This document shows positions 52,126 to 63,120 of a stretch of 64,000 nt of DNA, one piece after another (positions within the stretch are counted from its first letter, which is position 1; each line of letters opens with the position of its first letter). The notes under the pieces were generated by a model. The model saw nothing but the letters and a program-made list of their open reading frames with translations. It ran no database searches and was not told the origin of the DNA. The position numbers and the translations under genes are program-made. Origin of the DNA: Tretioscincus oriximinensis. Lineage: Eukaryota > Chordata > Lepidosauria > Squamata > Gymnophthalmidae. The stretch covers positions 78,552 through 142,551 of the forward strand of contig JAJVDF010000229.1 of assembly GCA_022410635.1 (NCBI GenBank). Direction: 5' to 3'.

Positions 52126-53769
52126 TGAAGCATTCCCTAGCAACATCATCACATGACAAGCTCCATAAGGCTTTTCTTCACTTGCCTTACTACAATCCCC
52201 AGCATTCTGTGAAAGCCAAGAGCCAATTAACTTTTACAATTTGTCCCAAAGTCTCGCAAGACTTGCCGAATTCACATTGCTGAAGGTCCCCATGGAGCTA
52301 TCTTTCACATTTTACAAAATGTTGAACTGCTGTTGAATCGTACAAACGGCGTGATTAGAAATTCCATGACAACAGATCCTTTTCGCGAGTGGGTCATGAC
52401 TTTGTGGATCGGGAATTGAAGGCGATATTGCACACAAGCCGCTAAAAATCATCCATGGGGATGTGGCCTGTGACTGGCCCAAGGTCACCAAGATACGCAT
52501 GCTTCTATCACAATACAAAAGTCCAAGCTTTGAAAAATTTTCGCTTGGAAACAGGTAATGCAAGAGGAATCAGTTTCATTCTTGTGGCAATGAGTGAGCT
52601 AAGCACACCAGAAAGCAAGATTGATCCATCCTTTCATCCTAATATTCTACTGCAATGGATTTAATAACTTAAATCCATCACAAATACCTTAATAGTGTTA
52701 CACATGGTTTAAATTAGCTGAAAGCACTGGTGTTTGTTTTTTTCCTTGCCACAGTTGTGTAGAAAATGCAAATACATCTCATATCACATTTGAGTATATT
52801 GGCTTGTGTAGCTTGCTTTCAAAGCTATTCTAACTAAATTCTAAACATAAATTGTTTGCTTTGCTCTAGTGAGCAGAAGCTGCTACTCAATCTGTATACA
52901 TAATCTCATAGCAACAGCTGCCTTCCTAGACAAAGCCCCGACGGATATGGAAGGTATATTTTATTCAGAAATTTCAGTTACGTTTCATGGCCCATAAGAA
53001 ACCAATGGGATGACAATTTAAGAAGCAAGTTCAGGTAAAGATGCTCTCTGCAAACAATTATTTTTATGCCCCTTAGGATTCTTTCACAAGTTAATTTCAA
53101 ATAAATTCCATGCCAAATGTCTAATAACCCTAGGAAAGTGATACCTCAGTTAGATTCTCCCCTTGCCTTCATTCTGTTTTCCCCAGTTAACAAGTAAGTC
53201 CTTTGCTTCAGGTCTGAATGTGACTTGGCTTTAGCAGAAAATCCTGCATCTTTTTATAATTTATATATATAAATTCAGTTAAAAAAAAAAAGTAAAACAT
53301 TTGGCAGAAAAATCCACATTACAAATATAAAAAGCCCCCAAACAAACAAACAAATAAAAAAATAGATGGCTGATTTTCATATAAAATATGAAAATGAACA
53401 TTTTAAAATAATCTCAGGTCATTTGACAGTTTATTACATCTTTACAAGAGACAATTTTGAGAATAATAATTAAGGAAAATGCTCAAAACAAACAAAAGCC
53501 ATGAAACAAAACACGTTCTGCTGGTGATATGAGAATATTGCTAGAAATTTTCAAAGATTAGTTAGGTCTGGAAAGTATCTATTCAAATTATGCTATGAAT
53601 TCCCTAAAATATTATGAGATTGTTACCAGAAAAAAATGCCATTGTGGGGTAGACACATAAAATAGCTCCCAGAATCTGAACTTATTGGTTGTGAAAGGTA
53701 TAACTACATGGGTTTTGAGTCTTTTGTGCTGAAAATACAGAACATTGGAGTTGGAGCTGATAGTTGAAA

Positions 53770-54335
53770 TTGGAACATAAGTACATAAGAAGAGCCATAG
53801 TGGATCGGGCCAGAGCCCATCAAGTCCAGTCTTCTGTCTCACACAGAGGCCCACCAGATGCACCTGGGCAGTCTGAAGAGAGGAAAGCAAAATATGCTCC
53901 TGTTCATGACTCCCTGCAAATGGTATCTCAGGAGTCCTGCCTGTTGCTCCATCCTGAGGCAGCATCCAGACATCCATCCTAGTACCCATTTATACCCTTG
54001 GTGTCCATAAACCTGTCTAGTCCTGTCTTGAAGCTATCCAAGCTGCTAGCTACCACCACCGCTTCAGGAAGTAAATTCCACAGGCCGATGACCCTCTGGG
54101 TGAAAAAATACTTTCCATTGTCTGTTCCCACTTTTCTGCCCATCAGTTTCAAGGAATGCCCTCTGGTCGTAGTGTTGTGTGATAGAGAAAACATTTTTTC
54201 TCTATTCACCCTATCCATCCCATGCATGATTTTGTACACTTCAATCAGATCACCTCTCAAACGTCGCCTTTCGGGGCTGAAGAGTCCCAGACGTTGCAGC
54301 CTGACTTCATAATGGAGGTGCTCTAGATATAGAAT
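53770..54335 (-). mobile_element. CR1 LINE, ORF2 C-terminus and 3' end
   Basis: The minus-strand frame reads LEHLHYEVRLQRLGLFSPER, RGDLIEVYKIMHGMD, KYFFTQRVIGLWNLLPEAVV and ends LDRFMDTKGINGY. The 3' UTR lies to the left, beginning at the tail ACATAAGTACATAAGAAGAG. Confidence 0.88.
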
Positions 54336-54779
54336 CAATTTATTGATCTCTGAATCAATAATATTTGTTAAACTTATTAATTTATGCAAAATTAGTTGGA
54401 ATTAAGTCCTTGGAAACAAAGTGGAGTTATTTTTAAAGAAAACATATTATCTCAAAAAGTTTAAAAATAGGGAATAGCAAAAGAAGTACATTGCCGAATG
54501 TATTCGCTCTCCCACCCCAACAAGTGAATGCAGGTTTGAGCAAATACTTTTGATAATATAGTGTGTAAAATTCTCTTGCTGAAACTTAAGAAGTACTAGA
54601 TGTTACTAACAAAAGCAAATGAATTTTAGAGAATTGCAAAGGAACACAAGAGGGTGCTACAGAAGGAACTGGTTGCAGGGGATAACAATGCTTTATCCAG
54701 GCTTGAAAGAAATCCTTTTTCATTTTGCATCAGGAGGGGAACAGACCAAAAAGAATAACATATGACAAGTGTTTTCAAG

Positions 54780-55075
54780 CAGAATACATTGATTGGAAAC
54801 TGGGAAAATGACAGAAAACAGAGGGTATTAATAAATGGACTACCCTGGGTGGAAATAGGCGGAAACNAGAGTAACTCAGGGTTCCGTATTGGATGCTAGG
54901 ATAAATAGTGAGGTAGCCAAGTTTGCTTGCAACACTAANATGTTCAGGGTAGTGAAAACTGAAAGAGATTGTAAAGAGTTCCAGGGTGATCTATTGAAAT
55001 TGGGTGAGTGAGCACCCAAGTGGCAAATGCATTTCAGCTTAAGCGACAGAAGATCTTTTTGAAAGAAAGGCAGCA
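54780..55075 (+). mobile_element. CR1 LINE internal fragment
   Basis: AATGGACTACCCTGGGTGGA, GTTCAGGGTAGTGAAAACTG, and GCACCCAAGTGGCAAATGCA correspond to the RT segment seen at 60940-61140. It is frameshifted. Confidence 0.6.
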
Positions 55076-55138
55076 AACTGTGAAGTTTAGTGAGATGTCA
55101 AGCATAAAAATCACTGAAATAACCATGCATGTAGGTTG

Positions 55139-55264
55139 TCAATTTCAGAGAAATAGCCGTGTTAGTCTAGCAGAAAGTCCAGCAAAGGAGCTANCAGCAC
55201 TTTGAGACTAACTTGAGAAAAGTGGGTGGCATCAGCTTTCGTAGACACGTCCACTTCTTCAGAT
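55139..55264. repeat. FB1 left arm, well preserved
   Basis: TTTCAGAGAAATAGCCGTGT, AAAGTCCAGCAAAGGAGCTA, AGCTTTCGTAGACACGTCCA, CTTCTTCAGATG. One arm only. Confidence 0.75.
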
Positions 55265-55364
55265 GAATGTAGGTTGACAGAAATGAAAGTGTTGAATTAT
55301 GCCATAAAGACAAATAATGATAAATGAGAAAAGCAACAATACAGTATTCTGAACTGTATTCTGA

Positions 55365-55830
55365 ACATTCAGGCCCTGCTGAATGGGTCCACAACCCATC
55401 TAGTCCAGCATACAGTCTCATACAGTGACCCACCAATTGCACCTGGGCACCCAAGCAGAGGAGGGCAAAACCTCACTAGTTCTCAACTCCTTACAAATGG
55501 CATTTCAGGAATACTGCCTTTGCTCTATCCCAGGGACATAAGAACATAAGAAGAGCCATACTGGATCAGGCCACAGCCCATCAAGTCCAGCATTCTGTGT
55601 CTCACAGAGGCCCACCAGATGCACCTGGGCAGTCCGAACAGAGGAAAGCAAAATATGCTCCTGTTCATGACTCCCTGCAAATGGTATTTCAGGAGTCCTG
55701 CCTGTTGCTCCATCCCAGAGTCAACATCCAGACATCCATCCTAGTATCAGGATCCATCCTAATAGCTATTGATACACTTGGCTTCCATTAATTTGTCCAA
55801 ACCTGTTCTAGGATTAGACAAAGTGGTTTG
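55365..55830 (-). mobile_element. Two adjoining CR1 3' ends
   Basis: 55365-55535 and 55536-55830 are both inverted CR1 3' UTRs (CAATTGCACCTGGGCAC; then ACATAAGAACATAAGAAGAG and CCACCAGATGCACCTGGGCA). The second sits exactly against the first, as in a nested insertion. Confidence 0.75.
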
Positions 55831-55844
55831 AAGTCTTCTGTACA

Positions 55845-55990
55845 GTAAATTATTTATTTATTCATATTTATATTTATTCCCCACCCTCTTCCCAAAGGTC
55901 TCAGGGCAGCCAACAATAAAAAGCAGTACAAAACTGGCATATTAAAGGCAGCATCANAACAGTATCTAAAGGTAGGAAGAAAAACGGCAT
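55845..55990 (-). repeat. L2-type tail fragment
   Basis: (TTTA)n, then TTCCCAAAGGTCTCAGGGCA GC, inverted. Confidence 0.5.
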
Positions 55991-56607
55991 TTGTTCAACC
56001 AAAGGTCACTGTTCCTGAGTAAGATTTTTTATATCTTTGCCTTAGCTCCATTAATTAGGATGACTATTAAAAAAAGAACTCTCTCTTTTATTATCTTGTC
56101 ACTAGAAAACATTATTCCGTTGCATATCGAACATTCTGGTCTCTAATTATCTACCAGCTAGCAGTCCAAAAATTAGAACATTGATTTGTTGTGTGAAATA
56201 AGTCCCTTTTAATCATCTTTACCCATTAGCATTAATAAAGAAGTGGAAGTCAAAGAAGTACCAGCTGCTTGCAAAATTTCATTTATTTTACATTTAGGCT
56301 TGTGGCATTTGCATCAACTAGCTATCAGGGAGAAATCATAAAGTGTTCCAATTATTTTTTCAGCATAGAAATTAGTAAAGAAGCACAAGAAATACTTCCA
56401 ATACAGAGACTAGTAAGGAAATATAAAATATTAAAACACTGAGTAAACAGGGGGGAGGAATCAGATTGCCTTTCTGAAAATGAAAGCCAATGATGATTTG
56501 TTGATTTCATCAGAGATTTTGGTAAGATAACAGCATGGATTCACAAAAGGGTGCCCTTGTATTTATGAGCTTTTAAAAAAACATTCTTTCGTCTCTAGGT
56601 TTCCATG

Positions 56608-56738
56608 AGGCCTTATTCTGTTTCAGAAAGGAATCTAAGGGGCCTACTAACTACATACCATATCAGGATCTGTGCTAGCTTGCAATGGCATATGGACATG
56701 TTCCTTTTTCTGGAACAGAATAAGTTCTAGTGTATTTT
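56608..56738. repeat. FB2-like diverged copy
   Basis: GAGGCCTTATTCTGTTTCAG at the left and CTGGAACAGAATAAGTTCTA at the right are inverted. The middle is diverged. Confidence 0.45.
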
Positions 56739-56809
56739 GAGCCAAAAATCCTATCAAAGCACCTTATAAAAGGTTTGTGTGGTATTTCTCCACTTGAAGA
56801 TATTCTGAT

Positions 56810-57585
56810 TAAAAAACTAGAGAGTAAACTGAAATTGGTAAGAGCAATTTATGAGAAAATCCTCCTATATAAATTAAAGAATTCCAATCTACTAAAAAAT
56901 TATTGAGTAGAAGAATTGACACTATTAAATAATAACTGGCAAATATGTATAATTAATAACAGGATATATGAAANGGAACTGAAAGTTATTTTTCACGCTG
57001 GTACAGAACTTCTGCACAACTATCTTACATAGCCGGCATCTCTCCTATGTGTTGGCATGGTTGTCAGACATAAGGTTATTATACTCACATGTGNATATAT
57101 TGCCCACATGTGAGAGCTTTTTGAAATAAAATTATTAATGAGATAAAAATATAACTAATGTTATAGTACCAGAAATATCAGAAATCTGGCTANTCCAACT
57201 TATGGACTCATTAGGTCTACCGGCAGAATATGTTTACCTGATTAAATATGCAATTCGAGCTTTGCATTTAGTTGTTGCCAAGGGTTGGAAAGNACATAAT
57301 CAACGGACAATGGGCGAATGGTCATATTATATGATCAAGTTTATGAAGTTTGATTTTCTTCAAGAAAAAAGGCTGAACGCTCTTGGACTTACTATTAATC
57401 CAACTTGGACCTTTAAATGGCAGATGCTCATTGCCTATGAGCTGTTTAGTACAACAAATCTATACCTAACACAAGCAATATAAATATTTTGTGAATCACG
57501 ATTAATTTTGTAAATATTCTGTACATAGCTGCTCAGGTGGTGGGTGAGGATGTCTTTATATGTATGTATATATGTGTGTGTTATT
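56810..57585 (+). pseudogene. L1 ORF2 C-terminal remnant
   Basis: CWHGC-x7-H-x4-C is readable at about 57047-57106, with a stop inside the motif. The frame at 57202-57483 reads YAIRALHLVVAKGWK and MGEWSYYMIKFMKFDFLQEK, matching the L1 C-terminus at 893-1735. It runs at once into the triplet-repeat tract. Confidence 0.75.
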
Positions 57586-57587
57586 TC

Positions 57588-57883
57588 AACAACAAACAAC
57601 AAACAACAAACAACAAACAACAAACAAAACCACAACCACCACAACCCAACAACCCAACAACCCAACCACCCAACCACCCAACCACCACCACCACCACCAC
57701 CACCACAAGAACAACAAGAACAAGAACAAGAAGAACAAGAAGAACAAGAAGAAGAAGAAGAAGAAGAAGAAGAACAAGAACAAGAACAAGAACAAGAACA
57801 AGAAGAAGAAGAAGAAGAAGAAGAAGAAGAAGAAGAAGAAGAAGAAGAAGAAGAAGAAGAAGAAGAAGAAGAAGAAGAAGAAG

Positions 57884-57915
<32 letters not shown>

Positions 57916-57990
57916 GAACAACAACAAGAAGAACAACAACAAGAAGAACAACAACAAGAAGAACAAGAAGAAGAAGAACAACAACAATAA
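57588..57990. repeat. 400-bp triplet-based microsatellite (CAA, CCA, GAA)
   Basis: Stepwise blocks: CAACAAA-type units, CAACC/CCA units, then mixed CAAGAA, then about 28 pure GAA units (about 57801-57885), then CAA, and mixed again. It is purine-rich on one strand after 57705. Arg/Glu/Lys-rich ORFs over it are not genes. Confidence 0.97.
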
Positions 57991-58085
57991 TAAAAGTTTA
58001 TGAACTTCTCAGGCTTACATTTGAATAATATGACTCAAGAATTGAATTGGGGAAATAAAACCTTTCTGAAAGTAAAAAAAAAAAT

Positions 58086-58337
58086 CAAGCAAGATATTGT
58101 AGCACTTTGGAGACTAAAAAGAAAAAGAGACATGCCCTGAGCTTTTTTGATAACCAGTCTACATCTTCAGATGATAGGCAGTTATTCCCTACCATTTGAA
58201 CAAGTGTTTTTCAGAGAAATAGCCGTGTTAGTCTAGTAGAAAGCCCAGCAAAGAAGCTAGCAGCACTTTGAGACTAACTTGAGATAAGTGGTTGGCAGAA
58301 GCTTTCGTAGACAGGTCTACTTCTTCAGATGCTGAGG
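58086..58337. repeat. Two FB1 pieces
   Basis: 58086-58180 is a diverged left arm (AAGCAAGATATTGTAGCACT, ACATCTTCAGATGATAG). 58208-58337 is a good left arm (CAGAGAAATAGCCGTGTTAG, GCTTTCGTAGACAGGTCTAC, TTCTTCAGATGC). Confidence 0.65.
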
Positions 58338-58339
58338 GA

Positions 58340-60065
58340 CTAATGTCAGGGTCAGGTATTTATAGGAAACATAAGGTATGGGAGAAGACAAAGCATATGC
58401 AACTGTAATAAGGTGATGAATTGCAGGTTAGAAAAACAAATCTGAACAAGTGTGTTTGTCTACAAAAGCTCATTTGTACAAAACGTATTTGATCACTTTT
58501 GAAGAGTTTCCAAAATACTGTGAGTATTAACTGAACCCCGAGGAATCGACAACCAGTTGGGGAAAACTATCCAGGCAATGTATCTCCTTGGGACTGGAAG
58601 CTGTGGGACTGTTAATGTCTCCATTGCATAATATTATGACTGTGCTGAAAGGGTAGGAAGAAGGGGTGACATTGCTTAAATTATTCTGCCATAGCATCAT
58701 AGTCAGCAAAGTCAGATTATTTTAGTTCTGACATTTAACACGTATACAACAGCGCTTTCCTCTAGGTATCAAATGTAATTGCTGTCTGCTTCCTAGTGTA
58801 TGAAAGTCTCGATATTGTTGCACCTTGGACAGAAATGTTTCCATAGAGTTTTTTTCTCCATTATACCTTCCTTTCATCCTGCTGTACCTTATCTCCGTAA
58901 ATTCTGTTCTCCATAAACCTCTCCTCTTTCAGACCAAAAGGCTGGGGCAAGGCAGTACCTGGTTGGTTTCATTGTATTTTTCTGAACTGCGCTTTTTAGC
59001 AAAGGTTTATACTTTCCAAAAACAGTTATCTCATAATGCACACAAACTAAGAATGAGATTTGCATTTTATTAGATGCACTGAAATTTACCCATATTTTAA
59101 TTCCCTTTCTCTCTATTTAGCTTCAGGGTTGACAACTGATTTAACTGACTTGGGATTCACGGGGAAATGTTTTCGTATAAATGGTTTTCATATGCAAGCA
59201 GAAAACGTGGCATATTTCTGCTTTTTCCTTTGCAAAGACAAAGGCACTTCACCATATCCAAGAGGCCTTAGGTTGGAATGAATCAGATCACCCCATAGGT
59301 GCACAAAGTTCTTTAACACCACAGCATCCATGAGCTACAACACGACATTCATCCCTTGCATAAAACATAAAACATACATTTAAATTCTTTTCAATACAGT
59401 TCTTGAAACCTTCAGTACAACAATATGATATAGCCTGAGTCACCACTGTAATGGGAATAGCTTTAACTATGAATTTTTAGCAGAATTTTAATAAACATGA
59501 ACTGGTTTGGTTAAACTGATACAGAAAAAAGAGGGGTCTACTTGGCTGATTTAAAGACAAATTTCTTTAAGTTTAAAAGAGATATGCAGAAAATAATTTT
59601 ATTACACAGCAAAGAACAATCTTATCTTACTATATATTTTACAGTTCCCAATCATCATAGGAGCTATCCAGGGTGCTCAAAAGATGATGGACCACCAGTT
59701 AAACTTCAAGAGTGCTGTCCAGGGTGCTGAAACAACACTGGAACCTTTGATGGGAAACGGAGAAGAGAAAATCTTTCTCTGTCCCTAACGCTGACCTTAG
59801 CAAACCACTCCAGGAAAGGGGGCACAAAGTACAGGATGTAGGTGCATGAAGCACATTCTGAGGTGCAGAATGCTAGAGACAGTTGCAATGTGCTTACCAG
59901 CTAGGGATAAAATGAAGCAACAATGCAAAACATCAAGTCACAACAAAATACAAGACAAATTAAACAAATGGTTAAAAAATTTTCCCCCTCAGTTTTCATT
60001 GAAGAGGATAGGGAATGTATATACCTGCAACGGAACTAGTCTTTTCAGGAACGGCATCAGAGGAA
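58340..60065. other. Intergenic sequence without recognised gene
   Basis: No ORF with domain features, RNA gene or clear repeat. Confidence 0.35.
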
Positions 60066-60067
60066 GG

Positions 60068-60465
60068 GCATCACAAGAAGAAGAAGAAGAAGAAGAAGAA
60101 AGAGAAGGAGGAGAAGGAGAAGCAGAAGAAGAAGGAGAAGAAGGAGGAGGAGGAAGAGGAGGAAGAACTGGGTTCTTATACCTTGCTTTTCTCATCTTTC
60201 AAAGGGACTCAAAGTGGCTTACAAGGGTATTTTGCCCAAAGGCTTGCATTCTATCTTCCCNACCAGGCTGCGGTGGTTCCCATTTATCTACTTGCAGTCG
60301 GTTGCAATTTCTTGCAATTCATGCTTTCAAATAGCTGGGTTGGCTAGAGCTGCAGGCTAGTGGAAGGTGCTGACCCCTCCCCACATCTGACACAGGGCCT
60401 CAAAACCCGATCTCCCAGGTGAGAGACGGTTTCCTAAGCGACTGACCCATCTGCGCTTGCCAGGA
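60068..60465 (-). mobile_element. SINE-B copy with long GAA/GGA tail
   Basis: Inverted: a 95-bp AAG/GGA tract (60073-60168), then TCAAAGGGACTCAAAGTGGC, CCAGGCTGCGGTGGTTCCCA, and the tRNA-like head. An acidic ORF across the tract is not a gene. Confidence 0.78.
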
Positions 60466-60469
60466 TTCA

Positions 60470-61160
60470 TCCCAGAATTCTTAAAGAATTCAAATGTTAA
60501 ATTGCTCAACTTCTAGCCAAAATATTTAATCTTTCCTTAAAATCAGGCACTGTGCCAGTAGATTGGAGAGTAGCTAACGTAACTAACACCAGTCTTCAAA
60601 AAAAGATACCAGGGTGATCCCGGAAATTATAGACTTGTCAGTTTAACATCAGTTCCAGATAAAGTGTTAGAAACAATAATCAAGGACAAAATTANTAAGC
60701 ACCCAGAGAAGCATGCATTGCTGAATGAAACTCAACATGGTTTATGCAAAGGTAAATCTTGCCTTACAAACTTGTTAGAATTCTTTGAGTGTGTTAATAA
60801 ACAAGTGGATCCAGTTGATATTTGTCTATATAGATTTTCAGAAGGCTTTTGATAAAGTTCCTCATCAAAGACTCCTAAAAAAGCTCCACACTCATGGTGT
60901 AAGAGGACAGACCTTGTCCTGGATAGGAAGCTNGCTAAAAGATAGAAAACAGAGGGTAGTAGTGAATGGACATTTCCCAGGGTGGAAAGAGGTGAGTACT
61001 CCAGGTATACTGGGACCTCTGCTTTTCAATATATTCATAAACAATCTGGATGCTGAGGTAAATAGTGATGTAGCAAGTTCGTTGATGACACTAAACTGTT
61101 CAGGGTAGTGAAAACTGAAAGTGGTTCCAAGGAGCTCCAGAGAAACAATTGAGGGATATG
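60470..61160 (+). pseudogene. CR1 LINE reverse transcriptase fragment
   Basis: Across two frames: LLNETQHGLCKGKSCLTNLL, YRFSEGF/IDFQKAFDKVPHQRLLKKL, RKQRVVVNGHFPGW, then LGPLLFNIFINNLD. A FVDD-like catalytic motif follows in a shifted frame near 61077-61095. The sequence between the VVNG and LGPLLF blocks is shortened compared with the family. Confidence 0.82.
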
Positions 61161-61329
61161 CATGTCCTGGTCCTGTTTTCTGCATGGCATTTTTATCAGT
61201 AAATGCTGACATGCTGCTGAAAAAACAAACATCTTTGTTCTCGAATCTGGGTCTGTCAATAGTGATGTAACAGTGTTTGAATACTGATTCTGTTATACTT
61301 GGATATTGTGAAATGAATTTCACAGAATT

Positions 61330-61535
61330 AGCTGTCTTAATCTGGCAGAAAACCTGCAGAAGCAAGGGAAGTTTTGTAGCTACTTAGAGACTAACAAGGA
61401 AAAGATAGGCAACATGAGCTTTCGTAGACAAGTCAGATGCTAGTACTAAGAAGGGGTTCATGCGATTTACCTTTTTTTTTTGGTTGGTCTCTAAGGTGCT
61501 ATAAGAACCTTTCTTGTTAGAGATCCCTTTTTACT
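61330..61535. repeat. FB1-like repeat, diverged
   Basis: Left side: AGAGACTAACAAGGAAAAGA and GAGCTTTCGTAGACAAGTCA. Right side: TGGTTGGTCTCTAAGGTGCT, the inverted counterpart. Confidence 0.5.
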
Positions 61536-61554
61536 AACAGTTCTTTATTCCAGA

Positions 61555-61740
61555 AAAAGAAGAATGGGTTTTTAAACCAAGCTTTTCTCAACCCAAAGGG
61601 AACAAAAGTGGCTTACATAACTTTCTGTTATTCTCTTCACAACAGGCACCTTGTGAAATAGGTGGGGCTGAGAGACCTCAAAAGAACTATGACTAGCCTG
61701 AGACCACCCAGCTAGCTTCATGGATTGTTTTACTTCTCCC
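61555..61740 (-). mobile_element. Diverged SINE fragment
   Basis: A SINE-B-like tail (AGAAGAATGGGTTTTTAAAC, AAGTGGCTTACATAA) is joined to a SINE-A-like body (GAAATAGGTGGGGCTGAGAG, ACCACCCAGCTAGCTTCATG). Possibly a composite or a third SINE type. Confidence 0.45.
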
Positions 61741-62685
61741 AGAAAAACAATGTGTTTTGAAACACAAAACATTCCTTCCCATTTTGTTGTGGCAAATAAG
61801 TCAGTTTGTCTGAAATGTTGTTCCCAGAATTCCAGGCTCTTCCCCCACTCCCACCCAGGCCCCTCCTTCACTTAGACTCACTCACCAGCCCCAGGGGAAT
61901 GCAGAGGTGGTGAGTTGATGCGGCTGCCTCATGGTGAAGAATGCTTCCCTGCCTGATCCAGGAAAACACAANCAGCTGCATGGTGCCAGCAACTAAAATT
62001 GTTTTTTAAAATGGTGGGAGATGCAGCCATGGGGGAAATGGCAAAGATGCTGGTGGGTGGGGCCAAGAAGCATTGCAGACCAGAACAAAGGATTCTGGGG
62101 GATAGTCTTGGCTCACTGGCTGCACTTTCCCCATCCCTGGATAAAATGAAGCCCACGGAACAGTTGAGTTCAAAATCTTATAAAGACAACTGACGGTGAG
62201 GTGAACAAAGCACCTGTATATCCACCTCTGCCTTTGATCTGCTGAAGTTAATCATCTCTCTCCTGATGTCAATTGTTTGCTGGCTCCTTGCTGGTTATCC
62301 TCCAAGGGCCAAGAAGCTGGCAGGAAATAAATCCATTGCACATCTTGGCATGAAGAACAAAGCCTGGCCAAATCGATGGTAATTGGGTTTTAAAGGGCCA
62401 TCAGTTTGCTGTCATTAGTTCCATCTGTCATCCTGGCAGATTCCAGAGCTAATTCTGGCAGCGTGGATACCAGTTTTTCCACTATTACTTCCAAGGTAAC
62501 AAAGCCCCTAAGTATGCACACCTGCGGTGCTTTGTACTCTGCTTGGGACAAATATTAGTAGTTATCAAATGCATTTCTAAGTTCCGTTATAGTTGTCAAA
62601 GGCACAGGAAGGGCTAATTCTTGCCCCTAAACTAAAGCCGTTGCTTCGTTAAGCTTGATTTTGGGACAGAACAAGGAATAGAAAC
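61741..62685. other. Intergenic sequence without recognised gene
   Basis: No supported coding or RNA feature and no clear repeat. Confidence 0.35.
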
Positions 62686-62689
62686 CTAA

Positions 62690-62790
62690 CATCCACATGC
62701 TGGTGTAGGTTATGGCAGGTCTCAAAATTGGGATGTTGATGGCAGGCCCCTCTGCCAAGGTGTATCCAAAATAAAGTCTAGTGAAGCAAA
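62690..62790. repeat. FB2 fragment
   Basis: ACATCCACATGCTGGTGTAG, GGTTATGGCAGGTC and GGCAGGCCCC match one FB2 arm. Confidence 0.5.
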
Positions 62791-62799
62791 GGCATAAGA

Positions 62800-63120
62800 A
62801 TATTTCAGGTAGTTTCAGATGGGCATTTCTTCACATGATTATGGAGAATTGTCTCGCTTAGTAGTCATAGTAGTAGTCCAATATTATGCTTTTTCTTCCT
62901 AGTTCTTTTATGCTGATTCTGTAGCATGATGCCTCAGCCTTCTGCCATGAAGGCACCATGTGGACACAACTGCAATACACACTGAGAACTCAAGTTCTGC
63001 TGGGTAGGGAAGAAAATTCTGTTTTCTCTGCTGGATTTAGGCAGGAAAATATAACATTTTATTACCTCCTCAAATCTTGATGTAACCTCAAACCTTGGTG
63101 TTTTTAAAAGTGAGGTTTTT
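62800..63120 (+). repeat. Unclassified diverged repeat U2, copy 2
   Basis: TTTTTCTTCCTAGTTCTTTT, ATGCTGATTCTGTAGCATGA, TTTTCTCTGCTGGATTTAGG, in the same order as 51300-51650. Confidence 0.4.

Larger units (their letters stand above)
50990..53765. other. Intergenic sequence, mostly unassigned
   Basis: No gene seen. 51300-51650 shows a diverged match in the same direction to 62800-63120 (see that entry). 52035-52125 is an inverted SINE-A fragment (GTGGCACACATAGCTTATGT, CTCCACAACAGACACCC). The rest is unassigned. Confidence 0.35.

Noticed and set aside
57537..58028. Arg/Thr, Glu/Gln, Lys/Asn and Phe/Leu ORFs of 130-163 codons
   Set aside because: Pure readings of the triplet microsatellite.
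59846..60347. Acidic or lysine-rich ORFs near 60070-60170
   Set aside because: Readings of the GAA/GGA tail of a SINE-B copy.
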